The notes under the pieces were generated by a model. The model searched no databases. It was given only the letters and a program-made list of their open reading frames with translations, and was not told the origin of the DNA. Of a DNA stretch of 31,770 nt, positions 8,434-16,483 are shown in pieces; position 1 is the first letter of the stretch; each line of letters begins with the position of its first letter. This DNA comes from UBA5862 sp002408105. GTDB lineage: Bacteria; Pseudomonadota; Gammaproteobacteria; Pseudomonadales; UBA5862. The stretch covers positions 1 through 31,770 of the forward strand of contig JAXHVB010000026.1 in the NCBI GenBank assembly GCA_034189125.1, read 5' to 3'. Position numbers and translations under genes: made by a program.

Positions 8434-9516
8434 ATGCTTCAGCAGTCGTTGGACAACTTGAATGTCCTGTCGCAGGACCTCCTGATCACCCCCACAGCGC
8501 TCAAAGCCGAGCTGCCGGCAGGCCCTGCCGCTGCGCAGACTGTCTCGGCCGGCCGCCAGACGCTCTGCGACATCTTGGACCGGCGGGATCCGCGACTCTT
8601 TCTCGTGGTTGGACCCTGCTCGATTCACGATCCGCGCGCGGCCCTTGAATACGCAGAGCGCCTTAAGGCGCTGGCAGATCGAGTCGCGGACAGCCTGTTC
8701 CTGGTGATGCGTGTGTACTTCGAGAAGCCGCGAACCACCGTCGGCTGGAAGGGCCTGATCAACGACCCACACCTCGACGACTCCTTCGCTCTGGAAGAAG
8801 GGCTCCACATCGGCCGGCGCCTGCTGCTACAACTGGCCGAGATGGGTCTACCCACCGCCACCGAGGCACTCGATCCCATCTCACCCCAGTATCTGCAGGA
8901 CCTCATCGCCTGGTCAGCCATCGGAGCGCGCACCACCGAGTCCCAGACCCACCGAGAAATGTCCAGTGGGCTGTCGATGCCCATCGGCTTCAAGAACGGC
9001 ACGGACGGCAACCTGGACGTTGCCATCAACGCCCTTAAAGCAGTCGCCAATCCCCACTCCTTCCTGGGCATCAACTCCGAGGGGCGCGTGTCGGTGGTGC
9101 GCACACGGGGCAACGCCTATGCGCACGTCGTGCTGCGTGGCGGCCACGACAAACCGAACTATGACACCGTGAGCGTCAACCTGTGCGAACGCCAGCTCGA
9201 GGCTGCTGGGGTGTCATCGAACATCGTCATCGACTGCAGCCATGCCAACTCCAACAAGCAGCCGGAGCTTCAGCCGCTGGTGCTTGAGGACGTGGGCCAC
9301 CAGGTTTTCGAAGGCAACCGTTCCATCGTGGGGGCCATGCTCGAAAGCAACCTAAACGCCGGCAATCAACCCATTCCAAAAGACCTTGCAGACCTCAAGT
9401 ATGGGGTGTCCGTCACCGATGCGTGCATTGATTGGCCGACCACCGAAGCGGCGATCCTCAAGCTGCGCGACAAGGTCGCCGACAAACTTGAGGCACGCAC
9501 AGTGCTGAACCGGTAA
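8434..9516 (+). CDS. aroF: Class I 3-deoxy-7-phosphoheptulonate (DAHP) synthase
   Basis: The enzyme joins phosphoenolpyruvate and erythrose 4-phosphate, the first step of the shikimate pathway. The 360-residue product has the full set of class I metal ligands: Cys62 in GPCSIHD, His270 in DCSHANSNK, Glu304 in AMLESN and Asp329 in SVTDACIDW. The PRTTVGWKG and GARTTESQTHRE motifs are also present. Several diagnostic stretches (TATEALDP, SGLSMP, KYGVSVTDACI) look more like AroF than AroG from memory, so the isozyme name is tentative and its feedback inhibitor is not established. The ATG at 8434 gives a normal N-terminus; the frame is open to 8356 but has no reason to start there. The gene stops 8 bp from the convergent CoA-transferase. 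Confidence 0.93.
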   Translation: MLQQSLDNLNVLSQDLLITPTALKAELPAGPAAAQTVSAGRQTLCDILDRRDPRLFLVVGPCSIHDPRAALEYAERLKALADRVADSLFLVMRVYFEKPRTTVGWKGLINDPHLDDSFALEEGLHIGRRLLLQLAEMGLPTATEALDPISPQYLQDLIAWSAIGARTTESQTHREMSSGLSMPIGFKNGTDGNLDVAINALKAVANPHSFLGINSEGRVSVVRTRGNAYAHVVLRGGHDKPNYDTVSVNLCERQLEAAGVSSNIVIDCSHANSNKQPELQPLVLEDVGHQVFEGNRSIVGAMLESNLNAGNQPIPKDLADLKYGVSVTDACIDWPTTEAAILKLRDKVADKLEARTVLNR

Positions 9517-9524
9517 CCTGAGCT

Positions 9525-10775
9525 TTAGGCTTCGACCGCTGCGCGCTGTGGGTCGCGCGCCGGTGCCTCCACGACTCCGGCTTCGACCAGCGCCTCAATT
9601 TCTTGCGCATCCATGCCGAGGCACTCTTTCAGCACGGTGCGACTGTCTTCGCCAATGCAGGGAGAGGCCTTGCGGTACTGCGCTGGGGTGCGGCTCATCA
9701 GATGCTGGGCCCCGTTGTACGGCACCCGACCCATCACACTGTGGTCCAGCTCTGCAAAATAACCCCGGTACGTCAGCTGTGGGTCCTGGTAGAGGTCGGA
9801 CTGATTCTGGACCAGTGCCGCCGGCACCTCCGGCTGCAGGCGATACATCAAGGTGCGGGCGTCCTGTTTGGCGGTCCAAGCCGCGATGCGTTCATCCAGC
9901 TGGCGGCGCGCCGCCAAACGGCCACGCACCCCGTCTAGGGCAGGATCCGCACTCCAGGCCGGGTGCCCCATTGCGGCTTTGAGCGCCGCCCACGCCCCGT
10001 CCGAACCCACCGCGATGGCGATCCAGCGATCCTCTCCTGCACAGGGGTAGACGCCGTGGGGCGCGGCGAATCGGTCATCGTTGCCGCAGCGCTCGGCCAC
10101 AGTGCCGTTGACCTCGTAGTCCAGCAATTCGGTGCCGAGGTATTGGATGGCCGACTCAAACTGTGACACGTCAATGTACTGCCCCTCGCCCGTACGCCGA
10201 CGATGGTCCAAGGCAGCAATCAGGGCGGTGGTGGTGAACCGCTGGGCGATGAAGTCGGTGTAGGCGCCGTACACTGGCACGGGCGTCAAGTCATGCCATC
10301 CGGTGACGGCATAAAATCCGGCGTGGGCGGCCATCAGATTTCCAAAACCAGGGTAGTGGGCCCGCGGGCCGGTCTGCCCCTGCATGCAGGTCGACAGCAT
10401 GACCAAACCCGGGTTGTCCGGAGCCAGGTTGGCGTAGTCCAGGCCCCATTTGGCGAGGTTCCCGGGAGTGAAGCTCTCTACCAGTACGTCGGCCCAAAGA
10501 CCCAGGCGGCGCGCCAGGTCCCGCCCCCTTTCGGAGCCAAGGTCTAGGCCAAGCCCGAGCTTGTTGCAGTTGTAATCTCCGTAGAACATAGAGTTATCAA
10601 GACCCGGCACCCCCCCCTGGAACGGCGGTGCCGTGCGCAGGATGTCTGGCCTTTTGCTGGAGTCCAGGCGGACGACCGTGGCACCATGGTCAGCCAGATA
10701 CCTGGAGGTCAGCGGGCCGACTCCAACCCAAGACATGTCCCACACCTTCAGCCCCGCAAAGACTTGGTCATCCAC
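9525..10775 (-). CDS. CaiB/BaiF (family III) CoA-transferase, first of a pair
   Basis: Family III CoA-transferases move CoA between acyl groups through a mixed anhydride on an Asp. This 416-residue protein has the N-terminal GLKVWDMSWVG fold start, ADHGATVVRLD, LVESFTPGNLAKWGLDY and RRRTGEGQYIDVSQ motifs. The Asp in AYTDFIAQ (residue 174) aligns with the catalytic Asp of formyl-CoA transferase. I chose the GTG at 10775 because a GGAGG lies 7 nt upstream (10783-10787); the ATG at 10802 has no visible ribosome binding site and remains possible. The upstream gene is another member of the same family, ending 35 nt before this start, so the two are probably co-transcribed and may form a heteromer. 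The substrate cannot be predicted. Confidence 0.85.
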   Translation of the reverse strand: MDDQVFAGLKVWDMSWVGVGPLTSRYLADHGATVVRLDSSKRPDILRTAPPFQGGVPGLDNSMFYGDYNCNKLGLGLDLGSERGRDLARRLGLWADVLVESFTPGNLAKWGLDYANLAPDNPGLVMLSTCMQGQTGPRAHYPGFGNLMAAHAGFYAVTGWHDLTPVPVYGAYTDFIAQRFTTTALIAALDHRRRTGEGQYIDVSQFESAIQYLGTELLDYEVNGTVAERCGNDDRFAAPHGVYPCAGEDRWIAIAVGSDGAWAALKAAMGHPAWSADPALDGVRGRLAARRQLDERIAAWTAKQDARTLMYRLQPEVPAALVQNQSDLYQDPQLTYRGYFAELDHSVMGRVPYNGAQHLMSRTPAQYRKASPCIGEDSRTVLKECLGMDAQEIEALVEAGVVEAPARDPQRAAVEA

Positions 10776-10810
10776 AGGCAGTCCTCCCAAAGTAGTTGCC
10801 ATTCGCCGGG

Positions 10811-12091
10811 CTAGAGCGCACCGGCATCGGCCAGATCGACCATCTCGGCCACCTCTATACCCAGCAGGCCACCGTAGACTGCCTGGTTGTGCTCTCCGAT
10901 GCGCGGTGCACGCGGCGTGTTTTGGAGCGGCGTGTTCGACAGTTTGGCCCAGGCACCCGGGTAGTGGACCTCACCGAGTTCGCCATGATCCACGGCATCG
11001 AAATACCCACGGGCCCGCAACTGCTCATCCGCCCGGATATCAGCAACGGTATTGACCGGCGCCAAAAGAATGCGCCGCTCGAGGGCGCCAAGGTACAGAG
11101 TCTCCTTGTCGTGCTGTAGAAAAAACTCGACAAGAAACTCCGATAGGTTGGTGAACAATTCAGCCTTGGCGGGGTTGCGGATCACCTCACTAAAATCCAG
11201 CTGGGTCCAGTCCGCTTCCAGCAGTTGCAGGGGCACCTCCATGGTCTCTTCCGCCCACGCCAGCAGCGCACGCACGGTGTGGCCACCCAGCACCCCACCG
11301 TTGAGCATCAGCGAAAGGTAACCATCGGCGCAGGCGTAAACCGCACGGCGGCGAAATCCCGCCGTCTCGTTCCAGATTCCCTGCCTCACCAGATCCCGTC
11401 CTTCGAGCCGGGGGAAGGGGGTCGCATTCATCAGTGCCCGCACCACACACAGCTGGCTGGCGACATCGACACGTTGCCCGTGTCCGGTGCGCCCAGCGTG
11501 GTAGAGGGCAATCAGACTTGCTGCAGCGCCTTCCGCAGAACCGTGCAGATCGGCCTGGGGCACAGCCACCCGCACCGGAGCGCGCTCTGGGTCCCCGGTC
11601 AGGTGCAATGACCCCCCAAGCGCAACCTGAATCAGGTCGGGCCCTTGAAAGTGCGCGTGGGGCCCGGTTTGTCCAAAGGGGGTGATGGATGTCCACACCA
11701 GTTTCGGAAATCGCTCACAGACCTGCTCGACCTCGACCCCCATGCCAGCGAGCTCGCCTGGCGTGAACGATTCGAGCACCAGATCGACTTCGGTCAACAG
11801 CCGCTCGAACAAGGCTCGCCCTGCCGGAGCGCGGAGGTCGCAGGTGACGGACTGCTTGCCGCGATTCAAAAACCACCAGCGCAAGCAGTGTTCAGGATCG
11901 ACCTGGTCCGTAAAGAACGGGCCACGGCGGCGCCCAGGATCACCCCCAGGGGGTTCGAGCTTGATGACGCAGGCGCCGAGATCGGCAAGCATGCGCCCGG
12001 CCAGCCATCCGCGTTCGCAGGTGAGGTCCAACACGCGATAGGGAGCGAGAGCGCCCGCTGCAGGCACCCCGGTTTGGTTTGCTGAGGTCAT
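10811..12091 (-). CDS. CaiB/BaiF (family III) CoA-transferase, second of a pair
   Basis: This 426-residue product shares the family III plan with the gene downstream. It has YRVLDLT near the N-terminus, LVLESFTPGELAGMGV, GQTGPHAHFQGPDLIQVALGG and an Asp in PQADLHGSAEG (residue 181) in the place of the catalytic Asp. The HAGRTGHGQRVDVASQ segment matches the usual RTGxGQ region. I prefer ATG 12091, with GGA 10-12 nt upstream, over ATG 12115, which has no evident Shine-Dalgarno. It is the first gene of the minus-strand pair, and its promoter should lie in the spacer 12092-12393. Adjacent, divergent-in-sequence pairs of this family are known as heteromeric CoA-transferases (for example BbsEF, SmtAB). 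Whether this pair acts that way is inference. Confidence 0.85.
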   Translation of the reverse strand: MTSANQTGVPAAGALAPYRVLDLTCERGWLAGRMLADLGACVIKLEPPGGDPGRRRGPFFTDQVDPEHCLRWWFLNRGKQSVTCDLRAPAGRALFERLLTEVDLVLESFTPGELAGMGVEVEQVCERFPKLVWTSITPFGQTGPHAHFQGPDLIQVALGGSLHLTGDPERAPVRVAVPQADLHGSAEGAAASLIALYHAGRTGHGQRVDVASQLCVVRALMNATPFPRLEGRDLVRQGIWNETAGFRRRAVYACADGYLSLMLNGGVLGGHTVRALLAWAEETMEVPLQLLEADWTQLDFSEVIRNPAKAELFTNLSEFLVEFFLQHDKETLYLGALERRILLAPVNTVADIRADEQLRARGYFDAVDHGELGEVHYPGAWAKLSNTPLQNTPRAPRIGEHNQAVYGGLLGIEVAEMVDLADAGAL

Positions 12092-12393
12092 CGCCACATT
12101 CCGTCCATGCGGCAAAATCGCAGATCCCTAAATGAGCGGCTGGATTCCGCCTTCTTGTTATTGTGATTTTCGTCGACGAACCGGAGACTCAGGGTTTGGT
12201 GTACCCCAAAACGGCTCCACATTGCAATGCTCGACGCCAAAATCGCGCGCCGCGCCACTGAGTCGATCGCTTCCAAGGCACCTAACCCACCTGCCTGCGA
12301 AGGGCCCCGCCGCCCAGGCCATGCAGGCATTCAAGGGGCCTTGGTAAACTGGCGGCCAGGCCGCTTCACCCATCCACGTAAAAGAGGCCCGTC
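12092..12393. other. Divergent intergenic spacer with one palindrome and candidate -10
   Basis: This 302-bp gap separates the CoA-transferase pair from pncA. It contains a perfect 12-bp palindrome at 12169-12180, a TAAACT preceded by TG (12342-12350) that could be an extended -10 for pncA, and AGAGG just before the pncA ATG. No ORF with convincing composition and no RNA hairpin was recognised. Confidence 0.4.
12169..12180. promoter_or_regulatory. Perfect 12-bp palindrome, possible operator
   Basis: TTCGTCGACGAA equals its own reverse complement. It lies 77 bp upstream of the CoA-transferase start and 213 bp from pncA, next to an AT-richer patch that could hold the minus-strand promoter. No regulator gene is nearby, so its role is speculative. 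Confidence 0.25.
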
Positions 12394-12981
12394 ATGATTC
12401 CCTACGACGCCAACACGGCGCTGATCGTGGTCGACGTGCAAAACGACTTTGCAGACCCTCAGGGCACGCTTTCCGTGCACGGGGCTGAGGCGATCATTCC
12501 GGCCATCAACGCCGAAATTCGGCGGGCCGAGACCGCCGGCGCCTGCGTGGTGGTGACCCAAGACTGGCACCCCGAACACACGCCCCATTTTGCCAAAGAT
12601 GGTGGCATCTGGCCGGTACATTGTGTCGCCAACTCCTGGGGCGCGCAGCTGCACCCCAAGCTCGTCTACGGCGATGCGCTGCGAATTCGCAAAGGCACCG
12701 GTGGAGAGGATGGGTACTCGGCATTTTCAGTACGCGATCCAGAGACCGGCGCCGAAAAAGCAACAGAACTGGCCGCGACGCTGCATGCGCGGGGCATCAC
12801 CCGAGTCGTGGTTGCCGGGCTGGCCACCGACTACTGTGTTCAAGCGACCGTTCTGGACGCGCGGGGCTTGGGCTTTGAGACCCTGGTCGTGGCCGATGCC
12901 ATTCGCCCTGTCGAACGCGTTCCGGGTGATGGTGCCAAGGCGGTGGCAGCGATGCGCGCAGCAGGGGCGGAACTGAGGTGA
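12394..12981 (+). CDS. pncA: Nicotinamidase
   Basis: PncA hydrolyses nicotinamide to nicotinate in NAD salvage; many also hydrolyse pyrazinamide. The 195-residue protein has the full cysteine-hydrolase triad: Asp14 in VVDVQNDF, Lys100 in RIRKGT and Cys148 in ATDYCVQAT. Metal ligands are visible as Asp57 and His59 in QDWHP and His76 in WPVHC. An AGAGG lies 7 nt before the ATG, supporting the start. The stop codon overlaps the GTG start of the next gene by 4 nt. The product of PncA is the substrate of that gene, so the pair is a two-step salvage operon. Confidence 0.96.
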   Translation: MIPYDANTALIVVDVQNDFADPQGTLSVHGAEAIIPAINAEIRRAETAGACVVVTQDWHPEHTPHFAKDGGIWPVHCVANSWGAQLHPKLVYGDALRIRKGTGGEDGYSAFSVRDPETGAEKATELAATLHARGITRVVVAGLATDYCVQATVLDARGLGFETLVVADAIRPVERVPGDGAKAVAAMRAAGAELR

Positions 12982-14336
12982 CCACCGCCGAACAGACCGC
13001 GGCATTGTTCACCGACCTGTATGAGCTGCGCATGCTGCAGGCGTACCAACGCGCGCAGATGACCAAAACGGCGGTGTTCAGCCTGTACGTGCGGGACCTC
13101 CCAGCAACGCGGAACTTTCTGGTTGCCGCCGGCGTCGAGGAGACCATCGCGAGCCTTGTACAACTGAAGTTTGCGCCAGATGACCTCGACTACCTGCGCC
13201 AACTGGGCGGGTTCTCTGAAGAATTCTTGGGCTCGCTTGCCGACTGGCGTTTCACCGGCTCCGTCTGGGGGTTGCCCGAGGGCACCCCGGTATTCGCCAA
13301 CGAACCGCTGCTGGAAGTGGAGGCACCCCTTGGTCAAGCTCAAATCATCGAAACCCACCTGCTGAACCAGGTCGGGTTCCAAACCTTGGTTGCCTCCAAA
13401 GCGGTTCGCGCCGTGCTCGCAGCCGGCACCAAACCGGTCATCGATTTCGGTGCCCGTCGGGCACACGGGTCCGATGCCGCAATGAAGGCCGCGCGTTCTG
13501 CCTACCTGGTCGGGTTTCAATCCACCTCCAACCTCCTCGCAGGAAGGCGCTACCAGCTCCCGGTTACGGGAACCATGGCCCACAGCTATATCGAAGCCCA
13601 CGACAGCGAGCTCGCAGCCTTTCGAAACTATTCCGAACTCTACCCAAGCACCACACTCTTGGTGGACACCTACGACAGCCTCAACGGCGTCGAACAGGTG
13701 ATCGCACTGGCCACCGAACGCGGTACAGATTTTGAGGTATCCGCGATCCGGCTGGACTCGGGCGACCTGCTGGCGCTGTCAACCGCAGCCCGACGTCGAT
13801 TGAACCAGGCGGGCCTGACAGCGGTGCAAATTGTTGCAAGTGGTGGACTCGACGAGTCCGCGATCGCTCAGCTCGAACGCCAGCAGGCACCCATCGACGC
13901 CTATGCCATGGGGACGCGAACCGTCACTTCAGCCGATGCCCCAAGCCTCGACTGCGCCTACAAGCTGGTTGAGTATGCCGGGCGCGGTCGGATGAAGCTG
14001 TCCTCGGGCAAACACACGCTGCCCGGCCGCAAACAGGTGTTTCGGCACATGGAGCACGGTCGTTGCGTGGGCGATCAGATCGGCCTCAGAGACGAAGCGC
14101 TAAAGGGCCGACGCCTGCTCGTCCCAATGATGGTGAACGGACAACTGGTGAGTGCGGGGATCACCAACCTCACCGATGCCCGCGCCCGTTGCGCCGCCTG
14201 GATCACCTCCTTGCCGCCGGCCCTATTGGCCCTGTCACCGGCAGCGCAATACCCAGTTACCCAGAGCGCAGCCCTCGAAAACCTGCAGGCGCAGGTTCGC
14301 GCCGACGTGGAATCCGCCAATGGACACCGGAGCTGA
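12978..14336 (+). CDS. pncB: Nicotinate phosphoribosyltransferase
   Basis: PncB converts nicotinate and PRPP to nicotinate mononucleotide, using ATP hydrolysis to drive the reaction. The 452-residue protein begins with the family's FTDLYELRMLQAY segment. It carries VIDFGARRAHG, the GTMAHSYIEAH segment (His202 is the likely phosphorylated residue), RLDSGDL and ASGGLDE further on. The start is GTG, and GTGA overlaps the pncA stop, so translation is probably coupled. The tail after ~430 is less conserved in appearance. The next gene begins 146 bp downstream. Confidence 0.95.
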   Translation: MTTAEQTAALFTDLYELRMLQAYQRAQMTKTAVFSLYVRDLPATRNFLVAAGVEETIASLVQLKFAPDDLDYLRQLGGFSEEFLGSLADWRFTGSVWGLPEGTPVFANEPLLEVEAPLGQAQIIETHLLNQVGFQTLVASKAVRAVLAAGTKPVIDFGARRAHGSDAAMKAARSAYLVGFQSTSNLLAGRRYQLPVTGTMAHSYIEAHDSELAAFRNYSELYPSTTLLVDTYDSLNGVEQVIALATERGTDFEVSAIRLDSGDLLALSTAARRRLNQAGLTAVQIVASGGLDESAIAQLERQQAPIDAYAMGTRTVTSADAPSLDCAYKLVEYAGRGRMKLSSGKHTLPGRKQVFRHMEHGRCVGDQIGLRDEALKGRRLLVPMMVNGQLVSAGITNLTDARARCAAWITSLPPALLALSPAAQYPVTQSAALENLQAQVRADVESANGHRS

Positions 14337-14351
14337 ACGCATGGCGACAAG

Positions 14352-14381
14352 TTGGCAGCGGATCCCAGCGCCGGCTACCAT
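14352..14381 (+). promoter_or_regulatory. Putative promoter of the nitroreductase gene
   Basis: TTGGCA (14352-14357) and TACCAT (14376-14381) are 18 bp apart in the 146-bp gap after pncB, about 100 bp before the nitroreductase ATG. The -35 matches five of six consensus positions and the -10 four. This is a pattern match only. Confidence 0.3.
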
Positions 14382-14482
14382 TCAGCGTTGGGTATGCGCT
14401 CAACAGACCTCGGTTCGCGTGTGCCGCCCCCGCCCGACAACCATGCCCACAAGAACAGCGCCCACAAGTCGCGAGGCCAACC

Positions 14483-15142
14483 ATGGAACTCCCCGAACTG
14501 ATGGACAGCCGGTATAGCGTGCGCCGGTTCAAGCCCGAGCCCATTGCTCGGCCGATCATCGAAGACATTTTGACCCTAGCTGGGCGATCAGCATCTTGGT
14601 GCAACACCCAACCCTGGCAACTCCATGTGACCGAAGGTGAAGCCACCGACCGCTTTCGTGATGCCCTTTGGGAGCACGTGACCTCAGGCAACCCACCCGC
14701 CCCGGACATCCCCTTCCCGACCCAATACCAGGGTGCCCACTACGCACGACGCAAGACCTGTGCATTGCAGCTGTACCGCAGCCTCGGCATCAAGGAGGGT
14801 GACCGGCAGGCGAGCCAAATGCAAACGTTAGAGAACTTCAAGCTGTTCGGCGCCCCGCACGTCGTGATTGTCACCTGCCACGAGTCCCTCGGCGCCTACG
14901 GGGCGCTCGACTGCGGGTTGTTCGTGAACGGCTTTTTACTGGCGGCAACCCACCACGGGATCGGCAGCATCGCCCAGGCAGCGCTGGCGGCGTACAGCGA
15001 CTTCATCCATCAACACTTCGCCATCCCGGACGAGCAGCGGGTGCTCTGCGCCATCTCGTTCGGTCACACCGACGATGCACACCCGGCCAACCAATTCCGG
15101 ACCGAACGCGCGCCGCTTGATGAACTGGTGACCTGGGTGTAG
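14483..15142 (+). CDS. Nitroreductase family flavoprotein
   Basis: The 219-residue protein fits the FMN-binding nitroreductase family, usually homodimers reducing nitro compounds or quinones with NAD(P)H. The N-terminal RYSVRRFKPEPI (residues ~10-21) and SASWCNTQPWQLH (~37-49) provide phosphate- and flavin-site residues. AATHHGIGSIAQAALA and the late AISFGHTD segment complete the pattern. The ATG at 14483 has GAGG at 14473-14476, 6 nt upstream, so this start is firm; the frame is open far upstream into pncB but has no reason to start there. The substrate is unknown. The next small gene begins 19 nt downstream. Confidence 0.9.
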   Translation: MELPELMDSRYSVRRFKPEPIARPIIEDILTLAGRSASWCNTQPWQLHVTEGEATDRFRDALWEHVTSGNPPAPDIPFPTQYQGAHYARRKTCALQLYRSLGIKEGDRQASQMQTLENFKLFGAPHVVIVTCHESLGAYGALDCGLFVNGFLLAATHHGIGSIAQAALAAYSDFIHQHFAIPDEQRVLCAISFGHTDDAHPANQFRTERAPLDELVTWV

Positions 15143-15161
15143 CCCGGCTGGACCACAGCAG

Positions 15162-15479
15162 ATGAAACCCACCGAAGTCCCGCCAGGAGCGCGCCCGGTC
15201 GACAACAACAGGCCCGCGACCCGACGTCAGGTGACCCCCACCGAGGATGTGCGGTACTTCACCACTGAATCCGGCGAGCGCCGGGTCGACCGACGGCGCA
15301 GTGGAGACCGGCGCCGCAGAGGCCGGGATCGACGCCAGCTCAATGCAGCATCACGGGGCCGTGCAGGCGACCGCAGGCGGGGCATGGACCGTCGCCGCAG
15401 CCAACGCCCAGCGGCCCCCAAGCCCCCACCGCGCCCCACCACCGGGCGGCGTGGCGGGAACGTCGACGAGTTCGCCTGA
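15162..15479 (+). CDS. Small arginine-rich protein of unknown function
   Basis: I do not recognise this 105-residue protein. Its centre (residues ~40-82) is strongly basic, with repeated DRRR-type words: VDRRRSG, GDRRRRGRDRR, GDRRRG, MDRRRS. The N-terminus (TRRQVTPTEDVRYFTT) and C-terminus (proline-rich, ending NVDEFA) are different in character. Composition and third-position GC resemble neighbouring genes, and it starts 19 nt after the nitroreductase stop. No strong Shine-Dalgarno is present, so expression is uncertain. Similar RR-rich words occur as linkers in GGDEF and other signalling proteins, but here they stand alone. Nucleic-acid or membrane binding is conceivable and is not shown. 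Confidence 0.5.
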   Translation: MKPTEVPPGARPVDNNRPATRRQVTPTEDVRYFTTESGERRVDRRRSGDRRRRGRDRRQLNAASRGRAGDRRRGMDRRRSQRPAAPKPPPRPTTGRRGGNVDEFA

Positions 15480-15505
15480 CTCCGGCAGCCACCCACGTCC
15501 ACACC

Positions 15506-16483
15506 GTGCCCATTTCGATCCTGTTGTTCCCCGTGTTGGCAGCCGGCTTCGCTGCAGGCGCTTGGCTGTTTCCCAGCCCCTTTGCTGCACAATCGGGCGC
15601 CATTGTTCCGCTGCTCTCACTGGTGATGTTTGGCATGGGGGCAAGCACACCGCCCAAAGCCTTCGCTCAGGTCATTGGCCGGCCCCAAGCCCTGGCGGCC
15701 GGACTGCTGTTGCAGTTCGGCCTGATGCCCGCCATCGCTTGGCTATTGGCCCGGATGCTGTCGCTGGATCCGGCACTGCAAACCGGCCTGATCCTGGTCG
15801 GCGTGTGCTCTGGAGGCACCGCATCGAACGTCATTTGCTACCTCGCTGGAGGGAATTTGGCACTCTCAATCAGTCTGACATTCGCCTCCACGGTGCTGGG
15901 GGTCGTGCTCACCCCGGTGTTGGCGGCCGCCTACCTGGGTGCAGCTGTCGAGGTGCCTGCACAGGCGATGCTCGTGACCCTGCTGCATGTGGTGGCTGCG
16001 CCTGTGGCGCTTGGCCTGGCGGCACACCAAGCTCTGCATAAGCGCGCTCCTGCGGTGCTGCAGTGGCTGCCGCGCCTTTCCATGGGCGCCATTCTTTGGG
16101 TCATCGCCATCGTCGTGGCACTGAATGCGGAGCGGCTCGGCAGCTTGGGCGTCGCTGTCTGGTTCGCAGTGGTACTGCACAACCTGTGCGGACTGGGAGG
16201 TGGATGGCTCGGTGCAGCGCTACTGGGCCAGGACGAAACCGCGCGCCGGACACTCGCGATCGAGGTCGGCATGCAGAACTCGGGGCTCGCGGTGGCACTT
16301 GCGGTCCAGTACTTTTCCGCAGCTGCTGCGCTACCCGGTGCCCTGTTCAGTGTTTGGCACAACCTGTCCGGTGCAGGGTTTGCCGCTCTGATGCAGCACC
16401 GGTCCCGGGCGATTGCCCAAGCGGGCACACCCGAGGCTTCGCCGCTTGAGCACCACCAACCCCCTAGAGGGCGCGGGCAATGA
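15506..16483 (+). CDS. Bile acid:sodium symporter family membrane protein
   Basis: This 325-residue protein has roughly nine to ten hydrophobic helices and matches the SBF (bile acid:Na+ symporter/BASS) family by FGMGASTPP, GVCSGGTASNVICYLAGGNLALS and EVGMQNSGLAVALA. These correspond to the cross-over regions that bind sodium. The physiological substrate in bacteria of this kind is usually an organic anion, but which one cannot be told. The start is GTG at 15506, chosen because the first helix follows directly; I saw no clear Shine-Dalgarno. Its last 20 bp overlap the end of the acyl-CoA dehydrogenase gene on the other strand, so the C-terminal tail (about 25 polar residues) is coded over the partner's 3' end. 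Confidence 0.88.
   Translation: MPISILLFPVLAAGFAAGAWLFPSPFAAQSGAIVPLLSLVMFGMGASTPPKAFAQVIGRPQALAAGLLLQFGLMPAIAWLLARMLSLDPALQTGLILVGVCSGGTASNVICYLAGGNLALSISLTFASTVLGVVLTPVLAAAYLGAAVEVPAQAMLVTLLHVVAAPVALGLAAHQALHKRAPAVLQWLPRLSMGAILWVIAIVVALNAERLGSLGVAVWFAVVLHNLCGLGGGWLGAALLGQDETARRTLAIEVGMQNSGLAVALAVQYFSAAAALPGALFSVWHNLSGAGFAALMQHRSRAIAQAGTPEASPLEHHQPPRGRGQ

Noticed and set aside
15247..16041. 264-codon open frame on the plus strand
   Set aside because: It crosses the arginine-rich gene and the symporter gene in another register, has low-complexity Ala/Gly/Pro content and no domain signal. It is a GC-rich shadow.
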